Origin: an uncultured Porphyromonadaceae bacterium
Lineage (GTDB): Bacteria; Bacteroidota; Bacteroidia; Bacteroidales; Muribaculaceae
Length of the DNA: 6,842 bases
Reading direction: 5' to 3'
Assembly (NCBI GenBank): GCA_900554265.1
Contig: USGZ01000089.1
Coordinates: 1-6,842, forward strand
The notes below the pieces were generated by a model. It saw only the letters and a list, made by a program, of their open reading frames with translations, did not search any database and was not told where the DNA came from. A program made the translations under genes and the position numbers. Position 1 is the stretch's first letter. Each line of letters opens with the position of its first letter. Positions 1-5,923 of the stretch are shown piece by piece.

Positions 1-2
1 GA

Positions 3-440
3 GGCGACACGCGCATCTTCCTTTTCGGAGGCGCCGCCGAGAGCGAGGTGCTGGACGGGTGGGAGCGGAAATATCCCGGTGTGACCTCCCTGGCCGGCAA
101 GCGCTACGGCTTCTCGGCCGAGCTGGCGCTGATGAACCACCTGGACCTGATGCTCAGCATGGACTCCGCCAATATGCACCTGGCAGCCATCGCCGGCACG
201 CGCACACTGAGCGTCTGGGGCGCCACGCACCCCTACTGCGGCTTCATGCCCTGGCGCCACAACGAGGCGGACATAATCCAGCTTCCCCTGGGCTGCCGGC
301 CGTGCAGCGTGTTCGGCGACAAGCCCTGCGCCCGCGGCGACTATCAGTGTCTCAGGGGGATAGAGCCCCGGACTATCATCGACAAAATAAACGGCATCCT
401 TTCCTCGGGTTCCGGTAAAAGCGCTGATTCAGAATTATGA
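3..440 (+). CDS. Glycosyltransferase family 9 (heptosyltransferase-like), 3' part
   Basis: The reading frame is open from the left edge, so only the last 145 residues are present; the true start lies upstream. This is the C-terminal Rossmann-like half of a GT9 enzyme, the ADP-heptose:LPS heptosyltransferase family, which adds sugars to the lipopolysaccharide core at the inner face of the inner membrane. Visible family marks are the strand FLFGG near the fragment start, the nucleotide-sugar-binding segment [10 protein letters not shown] (about residues 53-62), the following VWGATHP, and a four-cysteine tail CRPC...C...C (about residues 98-116), which I associate with Bacteroidetes members. The donor may not be heptose; many GT9 proteins are assigned only by similarity. 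The stop overlaps the ruvB start as ATGA, so the gene shares that transcript. Family assignment is firm, sugar specificity unknown. Confidence 0.85.
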   Translation, partial: GDTRIFLFGGAAESEVLDGWERKYPGVTSLAGKRYGFSAELALMNHLDLMLSMDSANMHLAAIAGTRTLSVWGATHPYCGFMPWRHNEADIIQLPLGCRPCSVFGDKPCARGDYQCLRGIEPRTIIDKINGILSSGSGKSADSEL

Positions 441-1462
441 GCGAAGACTTCGACATACGCATGCAGCAGGGCGTTCCTGCTTCCGACGCGGACTACGAAC
501 GCGCGCTGCGCCCGGGACGCTTCGACAGCTTCTGCGGCCAGGAAAAGATTATCGAGAATCTCAAGATATTCGTCGCCGCGGCGCGCATGCGCCACGAGGC
601 ACTGGACCATATCCTCCTTTTCGGCCCTCCCGGCCTGGGAAAGACCACCCTGGCGGCCATCATAGCCAACGAGCTCGGCGTGGGCTTCAAGGTGACTTCC
701 GGTCCGGTGCTCGACAAACCCGGCGACCTGGCCGGCATCCTCACCGGCCTGCAGGAGAACGACGTTCTCTTTATCGACGAAATCCATCGTCTCAGCCCCG
801 TGGTCGAGGAATACCTCTACTCGGCAATGGAGGACTACCGCATCGACATAATGATCGACAAGGGTCCCGGCGCCCGCAGCGTCCAGCTGACCCTTAATCC
901 CTTCACCCTTGTCGGCGCAACCACCCGCAGCGGCCTGCTCACCTCGCCCCTGCGCGCCCGCTTCGGAATAAAGAATCATCTCGAGTACTACGACCACAAG
1001 ATTCTCGGGCGCATCGTGCGCCGCTCCGCCGCTCTGCTGGACGTGCCCATCTCCGAGGAGGCGGCCATGGAAATCGCCCTGCGCTCGCGCGGCACGCCCC
1101 GAATCGCCAACGCGCTGCTTCGCCGCGTGCGCGACTTCGCCCAGGTCAAGGGCTCCGGCAGCATAGATCTCGAAATAGCTCGCTACGCCCTGGAGGCCCT
1201 CAACATCGACAGCCACGGCCTCGATGAAATCGACAACAAGATACTGCGGACCATCATCCACAAGTTCAAGGGAGGCCCCGTAGGCCTGACGACTATAGCC
1301 ACGGCCCTCGGCGAGGACCCGGGAACCATCGAGGAGGTTTACGAACCTTTCCTTATAAAAGAGGGTTTTATCAAAAGGACACCCCGAGGCCGTCAGGTTA
1401 CCGACCTGGCCTACGAGCACCTCGGGGAGCAGCGGACCGAGGACCTCGGACTATTTGGATGA
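437..1462 (+). CDS. ruvB: Holliday junction branch-migration ATPase RuvB
   Basis: RuvB is the hexameric AAA+ motor that works with RuvA to drive branch migration of Holliday junctions during recombinational repair. The 341-residue length is normal for the family. Visible features are Walker A GPPGLGKT (63-70), Walker B FIDEIH (112-117), sensor 1 GATTRSG (160-166), the arginine-finger segment SPLRARFG (170-177), the sensor 2 region [13 protein letters not shown] (218-230), and a C-terminal winged-helix DNA-binding domain (about 255-335, including GGPVGL and TPRGR). The ATG is chosen because it overlaps the upstream stop (ATGA) and gives the usual N-terminus length before the [11 protein letters not shown] motif. 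No Shine-Dalgarno sequence is evident, as is normal in Bacteroidetes. ruvA and ruvC are not beside it. The gene ends in another ATGA overlap with uvrC. All key residues are present, so it should be functional. Confidence 0.98.
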   Translation: MSEDFDIRMQQGVPASDADYERALRPGRFDSFCGQEKIIENLKIFVAAARMRHEALDHILLFGPPGLGKTTLAAIIANELGVGFKVTSGPVLDKPGDLAGILTGLQENDVLFIDEIHRLSPVVEEYLYSAMEDYRIDIMIDKGPGARSVQLTLNPFTLVGATTRSGLLTSPLRARFGIKNHLEYYDHKILGRIVRRSAALLDVPISEEAAMEIALRSRGTPRIANALLRRVRDFAQVKGSGSIDLEIARYALEALNIDSHGLDEIDNKILRTIIHKFKGGPVGLTTIATALGEDPGTIEEVYEPFLIKEGFIKRTPRGRQVTDLAYEHLGEQRTEDLGLFG

Positions 1463-3270
1463 AACATAAGAAATCTCCCGAACTGACGGAGAAAATCTCC
1501 ATTCTCCCCGAAACTCCCGGCGTCTACATGTACTTCGACGAGGCCGGGACGGTAATCTACGTAGGCAAGGCCAAGAATCTCAAGCGCCGCGTTTCGTCGT
1601 ACTTCAACCGCACGCACGACGTTCTGCGCACCAATCTTCTTGTCCGCAACATAGCCGACATGAAGTACATCGTCGTGCCGACTGAGCAGGACGCCCTGAA
1701 CCTGGAGAACTCCATGATCAAGGAGTATCAGCCCCGCTACAACGTGCTGCTCAAGGACGACAAGTCCTACCCCTGGATCGTGGTCACCAACGAGCTCTAT
1801 CCGCGCGTTTTCCTCACCCGCCAGCACATCAAGGACGGCTCGCGCTACTACGGCCCCTATACCAATACCGGCGTGGCGCGCACGGTAATCGATCTCATCG
1901 GCAAGCTCTACCCGGTGCGCACCTGCCGCCTGCCCATCACTCCCGAATACCTGGCCAGGCAGAAGGGACGCCTGTGCCTGCAATACCATATAAAGAAATG
2001 CCGCGGCTGCTGTACCGGCGCCATCGACAGCAAGGAGTATAACCGCTATATCGACCGCGTGCGCCAGATTCTGCGCGGCGAGACCGGCGAGCTCCAGGAC
2101 TATCTGCGTTCGGAGATGGAAAGCCTGGCCGCGGAGATGCGCTTCGAGGAGGCGCAGGAGCTCAAGGAAAAGTACCGCCTGCTGGAGAACTACCGCAGCA
2201 AGAGCGTAATCGTCAGCCAGACAATCAACGATATCGACGTGTTCGGCTTCGACGACGACGGCGGCAAGGACGTCTACGTCAACTATATGCACGTGCGTCG
2301 CGGAGCCGTAGTCCGCAGCGTGACGCTGCGTTACCGGCGCTCGCTGGAGGAATCGCGCGCCCAGCTGCTGGGCTATGCCATGGAGGAAATCCGCCAGACC
2401 CTCGGCGTGGTCTACGACGAGGTCGTCGTCGGCGAGGTCCCGGAGGTGGAGATGCCCGGCATCACATTTACGGTGCCCCAGCGCGGCGACAAGGCCAAGC
2501 TGCTCGAAGTCTCGGCCCGTAACGCCCGCCAGAACCGCATCGACGACCTCAAGCACCTGGAGAAGCACAATCCCGAGCAGCGCGTCCACAGGCTTATGGA
2601 ACGTATGCAGGCCGATTTCCGCCTTGCTGAGCCTCCGCGCCACATCGAGTGTTTCGATAACTCCAATATCCAGGGCACCAACCCGGTAGCTTCTTGCGTG
2701 GTTTTCCGCGACGGCAAGCCTTCCAAGCGCGAATACCGCCATTTCAACATCAAGACCGTAGAAGGCCCGGACGATTTCGCCAGCATGCGCGAGGTGCTTA
2801 CGCGCCGGTATTCGCGCCTGATGCAGGAAGGCCAGGAGCTGCCGCAGCTCGTCGTAGTCGACGGCGGCAAGGGACAGCTCAGCGCCGCAGTAGAGGCCCT
2901 CGACGAACTCGGACTGCGCGGTACGATAGCCATCGTCGGTATCGCCAAACGCCTGGAGGAGATTTACTTCCCCGGCGATTCGGTGCCGCTGTATATCGAC
3001 AAGAATTCCGAGACGCTGAAGGTCGTGCAGCACTTGCGCGACGAGGCCCACCGCTTCGGCATTACCCACCACCGCAACCGGCGCAGTAAAAATGCCATCG
3101 GCTCTGAGCTCGATGGCATCAAGGGAATAGGTCCGGCTACGGTCGAGACCCTGCTGACGAATTTCCGCAGCGTGGCGCGTCTGCGCCAGGCCGCTCCGGA
3201 GGAAATCGAGGCCCTGATTGGCCCCGCCAAGACCAGGCTTATAATCGAAGCGCTGGGACTCCAGGTATAG
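1459..3270 (+). CDS. uvrC: UvrABC excinuclease subunit C
   Basis: UvrC makes both incisions around a bulky DNA lesion in nucleotide excision repair after UvrB loading. The 603-residue product has the complete family architecture. The N-terminal GIY-YIG nuclease (about 15-95) has GVY at 21-23, YVG at 34-36, conserved R43, E83 and N95, and makes the 3' cut. Cysteines C156, C173, C181 and C185 match the four-cysteine motif linked to an Fe-S cluster in UvrC; C184 is an additional neighbour. A UVR helix (about 215-246) binds UvrB. The RNase H-like nuclease has the triad D400, D468 and H531 and makes the 5' cut. A tandem helix-hairpin-helix domain (about 550-603, [14 protein letters not shown]) binds DNA. 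The start overlaps the ruvB stop as ATGA, implying translational coupling and a DNA-repair theme in the operon. Nothing is missing. Confidence 0.98.
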   Translation: MKHKKSPELTEKISILPETPGVYMYFDEAGTVIYVGKAKNLKRRVSSYFNRTHDVLRTNLLVRNIADMKYIVVPTEQDALNLENSMIKEYQPRYNVLLKDDKSYPWIVVTNELYPRVFLTRQHIKDGSRYYGPYTNTGVARTVIDLIGKLYPVRTCRLPITPEYLARQKGRLCLQYHIKKCRGCCTGAIDSKEYNRYIDRVRQILRGETGELQDYLRSEMESLAAEMRFEEAQELKEKYRLLENYRSKSVIVSQTINDIDVFGFDDDGGKDVYVNYMHVRRGAVVRSVTLRYRRSLEESRAQLLGYAMEEIRQTLGVVYDEVVVGEVPEVEMPGITFTVPQRGDKAKLLEVSARNARQNRIDDLKHLEKHNPEQRVHRLMERMQADFRLAEPPRHIECFDNSNIQGTNPVASCVVFRDGKPSKREYRHFNIKTVEGPDDFASMREVLTRRYSRLMQEGQELPQLVVVDGGKGQLSAAVEALDELGLRGTIAIVGIAKRLEEIYFPGDSVPLYIDKNSETLKVVQHLRDEAHRFGITHHRNRRSKNAIGSELDGIKGIGPATVETLLTNFRSVARLRQAAPEEIEALIGPAKTRLIIEALGLQV

Positions 3271-3284
3271 GGAGGAATTTTAAT

Positions 3285-3312
3285 TTCCCGATTAACCCCG
3301 ATTAATCGGGAA
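3285..3312. terminator. Hairpin between convergent genes, possible bidirectional terminator
   Basis: A perfect 11-bp inverted repeat (TTCCCGATTAA, 6-nt loop, TTAATCGGGAA) lies 14 bp after the uvrC stop and 55 bp after the holin-type gene stop on the other strand. The position between convergent genes suits a two-way terminator. Neither strand has a clean T-tract after the stem, so the terminator role is inferred from position and stem strength only. Confidence 0.45.
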
Positions 3313-3373
3313 GTAAAATCCGGCTAAATCCCGATTCTTGCGGCGAAAGCCCGCTGGCGAATCCCGGCTAAAA
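3287..3373. repeat. Cluster of short CCCGATTAA-type and AATCC(C)GGCTAAA repeats
   Basis: CCCGATT occurs at 3287-3293, 3297-3303 and 3330-3336 on the plus strand and once inverted at 3304-3310. A second unit, AATCCGGCTAAA at 3317-3328, recurs as AATCCCGGCTAAAA at 3360-3373. The second copy includes the stop codon of the minus-strand holin-type gene. The units are too short and irregular for a CRISPR array or a classical insertion sequence; they may be decayed tandem duplications around the hairpin. Confidence 0.5.
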
Positions 3374-3820
3374 TTCGCCCAGGTGTCGTTTTGCCTTGTC
3401 CACCAGGAATTTGCGGGCGAGGAGGGCCCAGCGGGCGGTAGAGCAGGTGCTTTCGTTTTCGAGTATCGACAGAAGCTGCCAGAAGCAGATGGCACCGGCG
3501 ATTATGCGCACGGCATCGATTCCGGCGTAGCCCCGGACAACCCAGGCGTTGGCCATCGCGGCGACAGTCAGGGCGCCATAGATTCGAACAAGCGTCATTA
3601 CGACGCGCCCGAAGCGGCGCGAGCTCAGCCGCGGGTCCGCAAGGCGCCCGGAGCGCTTCAGGCGCCGGCCCAGGGCCAGGGCCGTGCCGAAGTCGATGAA
3701 TGTCATGACCGTGCATAGCAGCGCAGGGGCCACTATGGGTTCGATGAAGCCGGCGACGATGCCGGCAAGCGAGCTGGCGGTCTTGGCCGCCGGCGAGGCA
3801 AGAATGTTTTCTGGTATCAT
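3368..3820 (-). CDS. Phage holin family protein (Bacteroidales type)
   Basis: The 150-residue product is a small polytopic membrane protein. Hydrophobic segments lie at about 17-35, 36-51, 72-95 and 100-119, followed by a charged cytoplasmic-type tail. The pattern TFIDFGTALALGRRLKRSGR (40-59), SSRRFGRVVMTLVRIYG (66-82), AGAICFWQLLSILENES (108-124) and a C-terminal FLVDKAKRHL (138-147) matches my recollection of the phage-holin-family proteins common in Bacteroidales prophages and related islands. Holins of phages oligomerise in the inner membrane and permit lysis; in chromosomes without an endolysin their role is uncertain. No amidase or lysozyme gene lies beside it here. The ATG at 3820 is used because the frame is closed upstream by a TAA at 3865-3863 with no other good start. 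It is divergent from the 137-aa gene and has its own promoter candidate. Similarity is from memory, not a search. Confidence 0.72.
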   Translation of the reverse strand: MIPENILASPAAKTASSLAGIVAGFIEPIVAPALLCTVMTFIDFGTALALGRRLKRSGRLADPRLSSRRFGRVVMTLVRIYGALTVAAMANAWVVRGYAGIDAVRIIAGAICFWQLLSILENESTCSTARWALLARKFLVDKAKRHLGEF

Positions 3821-3846
3821 TGTTTTGCGACAATAAATGATTGCAT
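3817..3846 (-). CDS. Possible 9-codon leader ORF upstream of the holin-type gene
   Basis: On the minus strand an ATG at 3846 opens a frame reading MQSFIVAKQ. It stops at a TGA that overlaps the holin start codon as ATGA, the same overlap used at the two junctions of the uvrC operon. Such a leader could couple translation of the holin to ribosome passage. There is no visible ribosome binding site and nine codons can occur by chance, so this is a candidate only. Confidence 0.2.
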   Translation of the reverse strand: MQSFIVAKQ

Positions 3847-3863
3847 CGGATTTGTCGCGAAAT
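3822..3863 (-). promoter_or_regulatory. Leader hairpin abutting the holin-type start codon
   Basis: Arms 3822-3833 and 3852-3863 pair over 12 positions, with a perfect core of GCGACAA against TTGTCGC flanked by A-T pairs and two G-U wobbles. The loop is 18 nt. In the minus-strand transcript the stem ends one base before the ATG at 3820-3818, so if formed it would restrict access to the start codon. The function is inferred from placement. Confidence 0.35.
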
Positions 3864-3880
3864 TAGTCAGTAAGTGCGCC

Positions 3881-3936
3881 TGAAATACAATCAAACCGAC
3901 ATGTACTTGCAATTTAACAATTGAAATTGTATTTCA
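3881..3936. repeat. 11-bp inverted repeat TGAAATACAAT / ATTGTATTTCA
   Basis: The arms at 3881-3891 and 3926-3936 are perfectly complementary and enclose 34 nt. The right arm is part of the operator-like dyad, so the left arm may be a second binding site, for example for looping or cooperative binding. It could instead form a stem in the 5' leader of the holin-type transcript. Confidence 0.5.
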
Positions 3937-3937
3937 A
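3921..3937. promoter_or_regulatory. Operator-like dyad TTGAAAT-TGT-ATTTCAA
   Basis: This is a perfect 7-3-7 palindrome lying directly after the -7 box of the minus-strand promoter candidate and covering its expected transcription start. That is the place where a dimeric repressor would block transcription. A TGAAATACAAT copy in inverted orientation lies 34 bp away at 3881-3891, pairing with 3926-3936 over 11 perfect bases. No regulator gene in this window is an obvious partner. Confidence 0.45.
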
Positions 3938-3967
3938 CAAAATTATCGAAGCTAAAATATTGACAAA
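3938..3967 (-). promoter_or_regulatory. Promoter candidate for the holin-type gene
   Basis: On the minus strand, TTTG at 3967-3964 is followed after 18 bp by TAATTTTG at 3945-3938. This fits the Bacteroidetes primary sigma factor consensus (TTTG, about 19-21 bp, TAnnTTTG) with a slightly short spacer. Transcription would begin near 3932, giving a leader of roughly 110 nt before the ATG at 3820. The leader contains the dyad, the 11-bp inverted repeat, the start-codon hairpin and the 9-codon ORF. Confidence 0.5.
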
Positions 3968-3990
3968 ACAATATTATTGTTGTAAATTTG
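3960..3990 (+). promoter_or_regulatory. Promoter candidate for the 137-aa / 144-aa gene pair
   Basis: TTG at 3960-3962 (context ATTGAC) and TAAATTTG at 3983-3990, separated by 20 bp, fit the Bacteroidetes primary promoter consensus. Transcription would start around 3996, leaving a leader of about 40 nt before the ATG at 4035. The -33 element is back to back with that of the opposite promoter: TTGACAA at 3960-3966 supplies TTG to both strands. Confidence 0.6.
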
Positions 3991-4034
3991 CAGCGTCGTT
4001 CCGATAAAGGGACTCGAAAACTACTACTGCTTAT

Positions 4035-4448
4035 ATGAAAGACTACATTCAGATGCGCGACCGTGATTTCGTGAAAACCGCGCTTTTCGTCCTCTCGTGC
4101 CATATGCGCATGGGCGAGAGAATCTCCCGCAGCCAGCTCATCGAGGAGACGCTGGCCAAACGGCCCTCGGGTTTCTTCGTGAGCTTCACCCAGGCACTCA
4201 AGATTTACAGCGACTTCGAGAGGCACGGGCTGCCTGCCGAGCCTTCGATGCGGCAGCTGATGTGGATGGAACTCTACCGCAAGGTCCGCGCCATGCTGGA
4301 CGAGTACCCGATGATGAGCGTCAGCAAGGCTATGACCGAGGTGCTCAGCCATCGCCGTCCCAGCCGCTACTTCATCTCCGAACCCCGTGCCCGCAAACTC
4401 CTGTCAGGAGCCGTGCGCATCTCGAAATACCTTACCGCAATAAGCTGA
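4035..4448 (+). CDS. Uncharacterised protein with an internal duplication
   Basis: I do not recognise a named family. The 137-residue product is soluble and basic, with no signal peptide or clear membrane segment. It contains two related halves. One has SRSQLIEETLAKRPSGFF with VSFTQALKI following (about 31-57); the other has SVSKAMTEVLSHRRPSRYF with ISEPRARKL following (about 95-122). The shared core is RPSxxFxS followed by AxK or ARK, after a helix with a glutamate-leucine pattern. Each half probably folds as a small helical unit, perhaps binding nucleic acid or a protein partner, but nothing proves this. The ATG at 4035 sits about 40 nt after a good promoter. The downstream gene starts 19 nt after its stop, so the two form an operon. 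It is divergent from the holin-type gene, which suggests a phage or mobile-element origin without showing it. Confidence 0.8.
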   Translation: MKDYIQMRDRDFVKTALFVLSCHMRMGERISRSQLIEETLAKRPSGFFVSFTQALKIYSDFERHGLPAEPSMRQLMWMELYRKVRAMLDEYPMMSVSKAMTEVLSHRRPSRYFISEPRARKLLSGAVRISKYLTAIS

Positions 4449-4467
4449 ACCATAAAATATCCTTACC

Positions 4468-4902
4468 ATGATCGCAATATCACTCGACAAGATTCTGGAG
4501 AATGTCTACGCCTACAGTTCCCTGCACCGCATCCTCCGCGAAACCCGGCGTCCGGCACTTCTGACCGAACGCAATGCCGCTGCAATCAAGCGCATAATAA
4601 TTCTTTCGGCAGGGCAGGCACTGCTGCGGATAGCCCCTGCGGTCCAGAGTTCGACAATAGACGGAACGGACCCGGCGACCGACGACATCGTGGGCTTCGA
4701 GCTGCGCCTCGAGCCTGAACAGGAGGGGCCGGCGCGCGCGGCGCTTGAGTCGGCGGTAACATTCATTACCCTGGCCACCCTCTATGCCACCGCCGATACG
4801 GAGTACGCCGCCACGCAGAGCACACGCGCCGGCGATGCCCTGGAGAGCATCAACCTGATGCTGCCGCTAAAGTACAAGCCTCGCCGGAAGCCGGCGGCAT
4901 AG
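4468..4902 (+). CDS. Uncharacterised protein, second gene of the pair
   Basis: I do not recognise this 144-residue product. It looks largely helical: a first amphipathic helix (about 5-26, LDKILENVYAYSSLHRIL), a long helix (about 34-55), an acidic strand-like part DDIVGFELRLEPEQEG (72-87), an alanine/threonine-rich helix (about 89-112), and a basic tail KYKPRRKPAA (135-144). There is no signal peptide. Size, soluble helical character and pairing with a holin-type gene would be compatible with a small phage structural or accessory protein, but this is only a guess. The start follows the preceding stop by 19 nt with no separate promoter seen, so it is probably co-transcribed with the 137-aa gene. 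A GC-rich 6-bp inverted repeat (4882-4896) lies in its final codons and has no T-tract after it. Confidence 0.78.
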   Translation: MIAISLDKILENVYAYSSLHRILRETRRPALLTERNAAAIKRIIILSAGQALLRIAPAVQSSTIDGTDPATDDIVGFELRLEPEQEGPARAALESAVTFITLATLYATADTEYAATQSTRAGDALESINLMLPLKYKPRRKPAA

Positions 4903-4927
4903 CCTGAAACCGGCAAAAGCACCGTTC

Positions 4928-4992
4928 TGAAAAAGTTTTTCAAAAAAATCCTCTGAAATTTTTGGTCGGGTCAAAGAAAGATTGTAACTTTG
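4928..4992 (+). promoter_or_regulatory. Promoter of tRNA-His with A/T-rich upstream region
   Basis: TTTG at 4961-4964 and TAACTTTG at 4985-4992, separated by exactly 20 bp, are a near-perfect Bacteroidetes primary sigma promoter. Transcription should begin about 10 bases before the tRNA. Upstream, a palindrome TGAAAAA-G-TTTTTCA (4928-4942) and a following A-run resemble the A/T tracts I recall in front of stable-RNA genes in Bacteroidales and may act like an UP element. The same palindrome could help terminate the preceding gene pair. Confidence 0.8.
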
Positions 4993-5009
4993 CAGTGCTT
5001 TTGGCAGAT

Positions 5010-5087
5010 GGTATCCATAGTTCAGCTGGTTAGAATGTCGGATTGTGGTTCCGAAGGTCGAGGGTTCGAATCCCTCTGGATACCCCA
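5010..5087 (+). tRNA. tRNA-His (anticodon GTG)
   Basis: The full cloverleaf can be drawn. The acceptor stem is GTATCCA (5011-5017) with TGGATAC (5077-5083). The extra G-1 at 5010, typical of tRNA-His, pairs with C73 at 5084. The D-stem is GTTC/GAAT. The anticodon stem TCGGA/TCCGA carries anticodon GTG at 5045-5047. The T-arm is GAGGG-TTCGAAT-CCCTC. The CCA end is encoded at 5085-5087. It is transcribed alone, from its own promoter to its own terminator. Confidence 0.98.
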
Positions 5088-5090
5088 AGC

Positions 5091-5136
5091 AAACCGCCGA
5101 TGCGCCTGATGGCCGCCGGCGGTTTTCCTTTTTTAT
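5091..5136 (+). terminator. Intrinsic terminator of tRNA-His
   Basis: A 9-bp stem AAACCGCCG (5091-5099) with CGGCGGTTT (5117-5125) encloses 17 nt that can form a small inner GCC/GGC pairing. It is followed by a T-rich run to about 5135. It begins 3 nt after the CCA end of the tRNA. The following gene starts at 5155 and must therefore rely on read-through or on a weak promoter I cannot see in the 18-bp gap. Confidence 0.85.
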
Positions 5137-5154
5137 ACTCATTCCCATGGCTTT

Positions 5155-5922
5155 ATGAAAGAAAGACTCGATGCGCTCGTAGCGAAATACAATGTTCCCG
5201 AATTTGCGGACGACGACCCCGTCGGCTTCCCCCGCGCCTTTTCCTCCCGCGGCGACATAGAGATTTCGGCACTGTTGGTCTCGACCATAGCCTGGGGCCG
5301 CCGCCCGATGATTCTCCGCAACGCCCGGAAGATGCTCGCCCTGCTCGACAACAGACCCGAGGACTTCGTGCGCGGCGGCGACATCGAGGCTATTCCGGAC
5401 GACAACGTACACCGCACATTCTTCGGGCGCCATCTGCGCTACTATCTGCGCGGCCTGCGCGAGCTCTACAGCCGCTACGGCTCGCTGGAGGACTTCGCCG
5501 TTGCCATCGGGGCGCCGCAGAGCGAGGCGCCGGCATGGGAAATCGCAGGAGCCCTGGGCCGGCTCCTTGCCGATGCAAACGCGCATTGTCCTCTCGGCGG
5601 TCCGGACCGCTGTCTGCCCGCGGACATGCGCACCACGGCACTCAAGCGCTTCAACATGGCCCTGCGGTGGCTGGTGCGCGACGACGGCATCGTAGATATC
5701 GGCTGCTGGACGGCGCTCAGGCCCTCGCAGCTCTATATTCCCCTGGACGTCCACAGCGCCGCGACGGCGCGCAGCCTGGGACTCCTCGAACGGCGCGCAA
5801 ACGACAGGCGCGCTGTCGAGGAACTGACAGCGCGCCTGCGCGAATATAATGCGGAGGACCCTACGGTCTACGATTTCGCCCTTTTCGGAGCCGGAATCGC
5901 GGGGGAACTCTCACGGGTGTAG
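5155..5922 (+). CDS. TIGR02757 family protein (DUF2400)
   Basis: The 255-residue length and motifs fit TIGR02757/DUF2400, a family frequent in Bacteroidetes with no established reaction. Characteristic blocks are SALLVSTIAWGRR (38-50), KRFNMALRWLVR (164-175), VDIGCWTALRPSQLYIPLD (180-198), H200, R206, and a C-terminal DPTVYDFALFG (235-245). The helical layout, with an invariant lysine-rich block followed by an aspartate after a proline-leucine turn, reminds me of helix-hairpin-helix DNA glycosylases, so a nucleic-acid role is possible but unproven. There is no signal peptide, so it is likely cytoplasmic. The ATG at 5155 is the first usable start after the tRNA terminator; the nearby ATG at 5147 leads to an immediate stop. 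Its stop is one base from the stop of the convergent ferritin gene. Confidence 0.92.
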   Translation: MKERLDALVAKYNVPEFADDDPVGFPRAFSSRGDIEISALLVSTIAWGRRPMILRNARKMLALLDNRPEDFVRGGDIEAIPDDNVHRTFFGRHLRYYLRGLRELYSRYGSLEDFAVAIGAPQSEAPAWEIAGALGRLLADANAHCPLGGPDRCLPADMRTTALKRFNMALRWLVRDDGIVDIGCWTALRPSQLYIPLDVHSAATARSLGLLERRANDRRAVEELTARLREYNAEDPTVYDFALFGAGIAGELSRV

Positions 5923-5923
5923 C

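Noticed and set aside
344..1420. Minus-strand open frame of 358 codons opposite ruvB
   Set aside because: It is antisense to an intact ruvB with all catalytic motifs, and its low-complexity composition is typical of a mirrored GC-rich frame.
1411..3072. Minus-strand open frame of 553 codons opposite uvrC
   Set aside because: It lies wholly antisense to ruvB/uvrC, which are complete and clearly real. Its translation shows no domain, and its length follows from the GC-rich codon use of uvrC.
3287..3373. Short repeats considered as a CRISPR array
   Set aside because: Units are 7-14 bp, irregularly spaced and in both orientations, without uniform spacers or nearby cas genes.
4882..4896. GC hairpin at the end of the 144-aa gene considered as a terminator
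   Set aside because: The 6-bp stem lies inside the coding sequence and has no T-tract after it; the codons for the basic tail explain it equally well.
5060..5087. tRNA-His 3' end as an integration site for the neighbouring phage-like module
   Set aside because: The module lies on the 5' side of the tRNA, no second copy of the tRNA 3' end is visible in the window, and there is no integrase gene.
4867..5754. Minus-strand open frame of 295 codons across tRNA-His and the DUF2400 gene
   Set aside because: It crosses the tRNA, its promoter and its terminator and is antisense to a recognised family, so it cannot be a normal gene.
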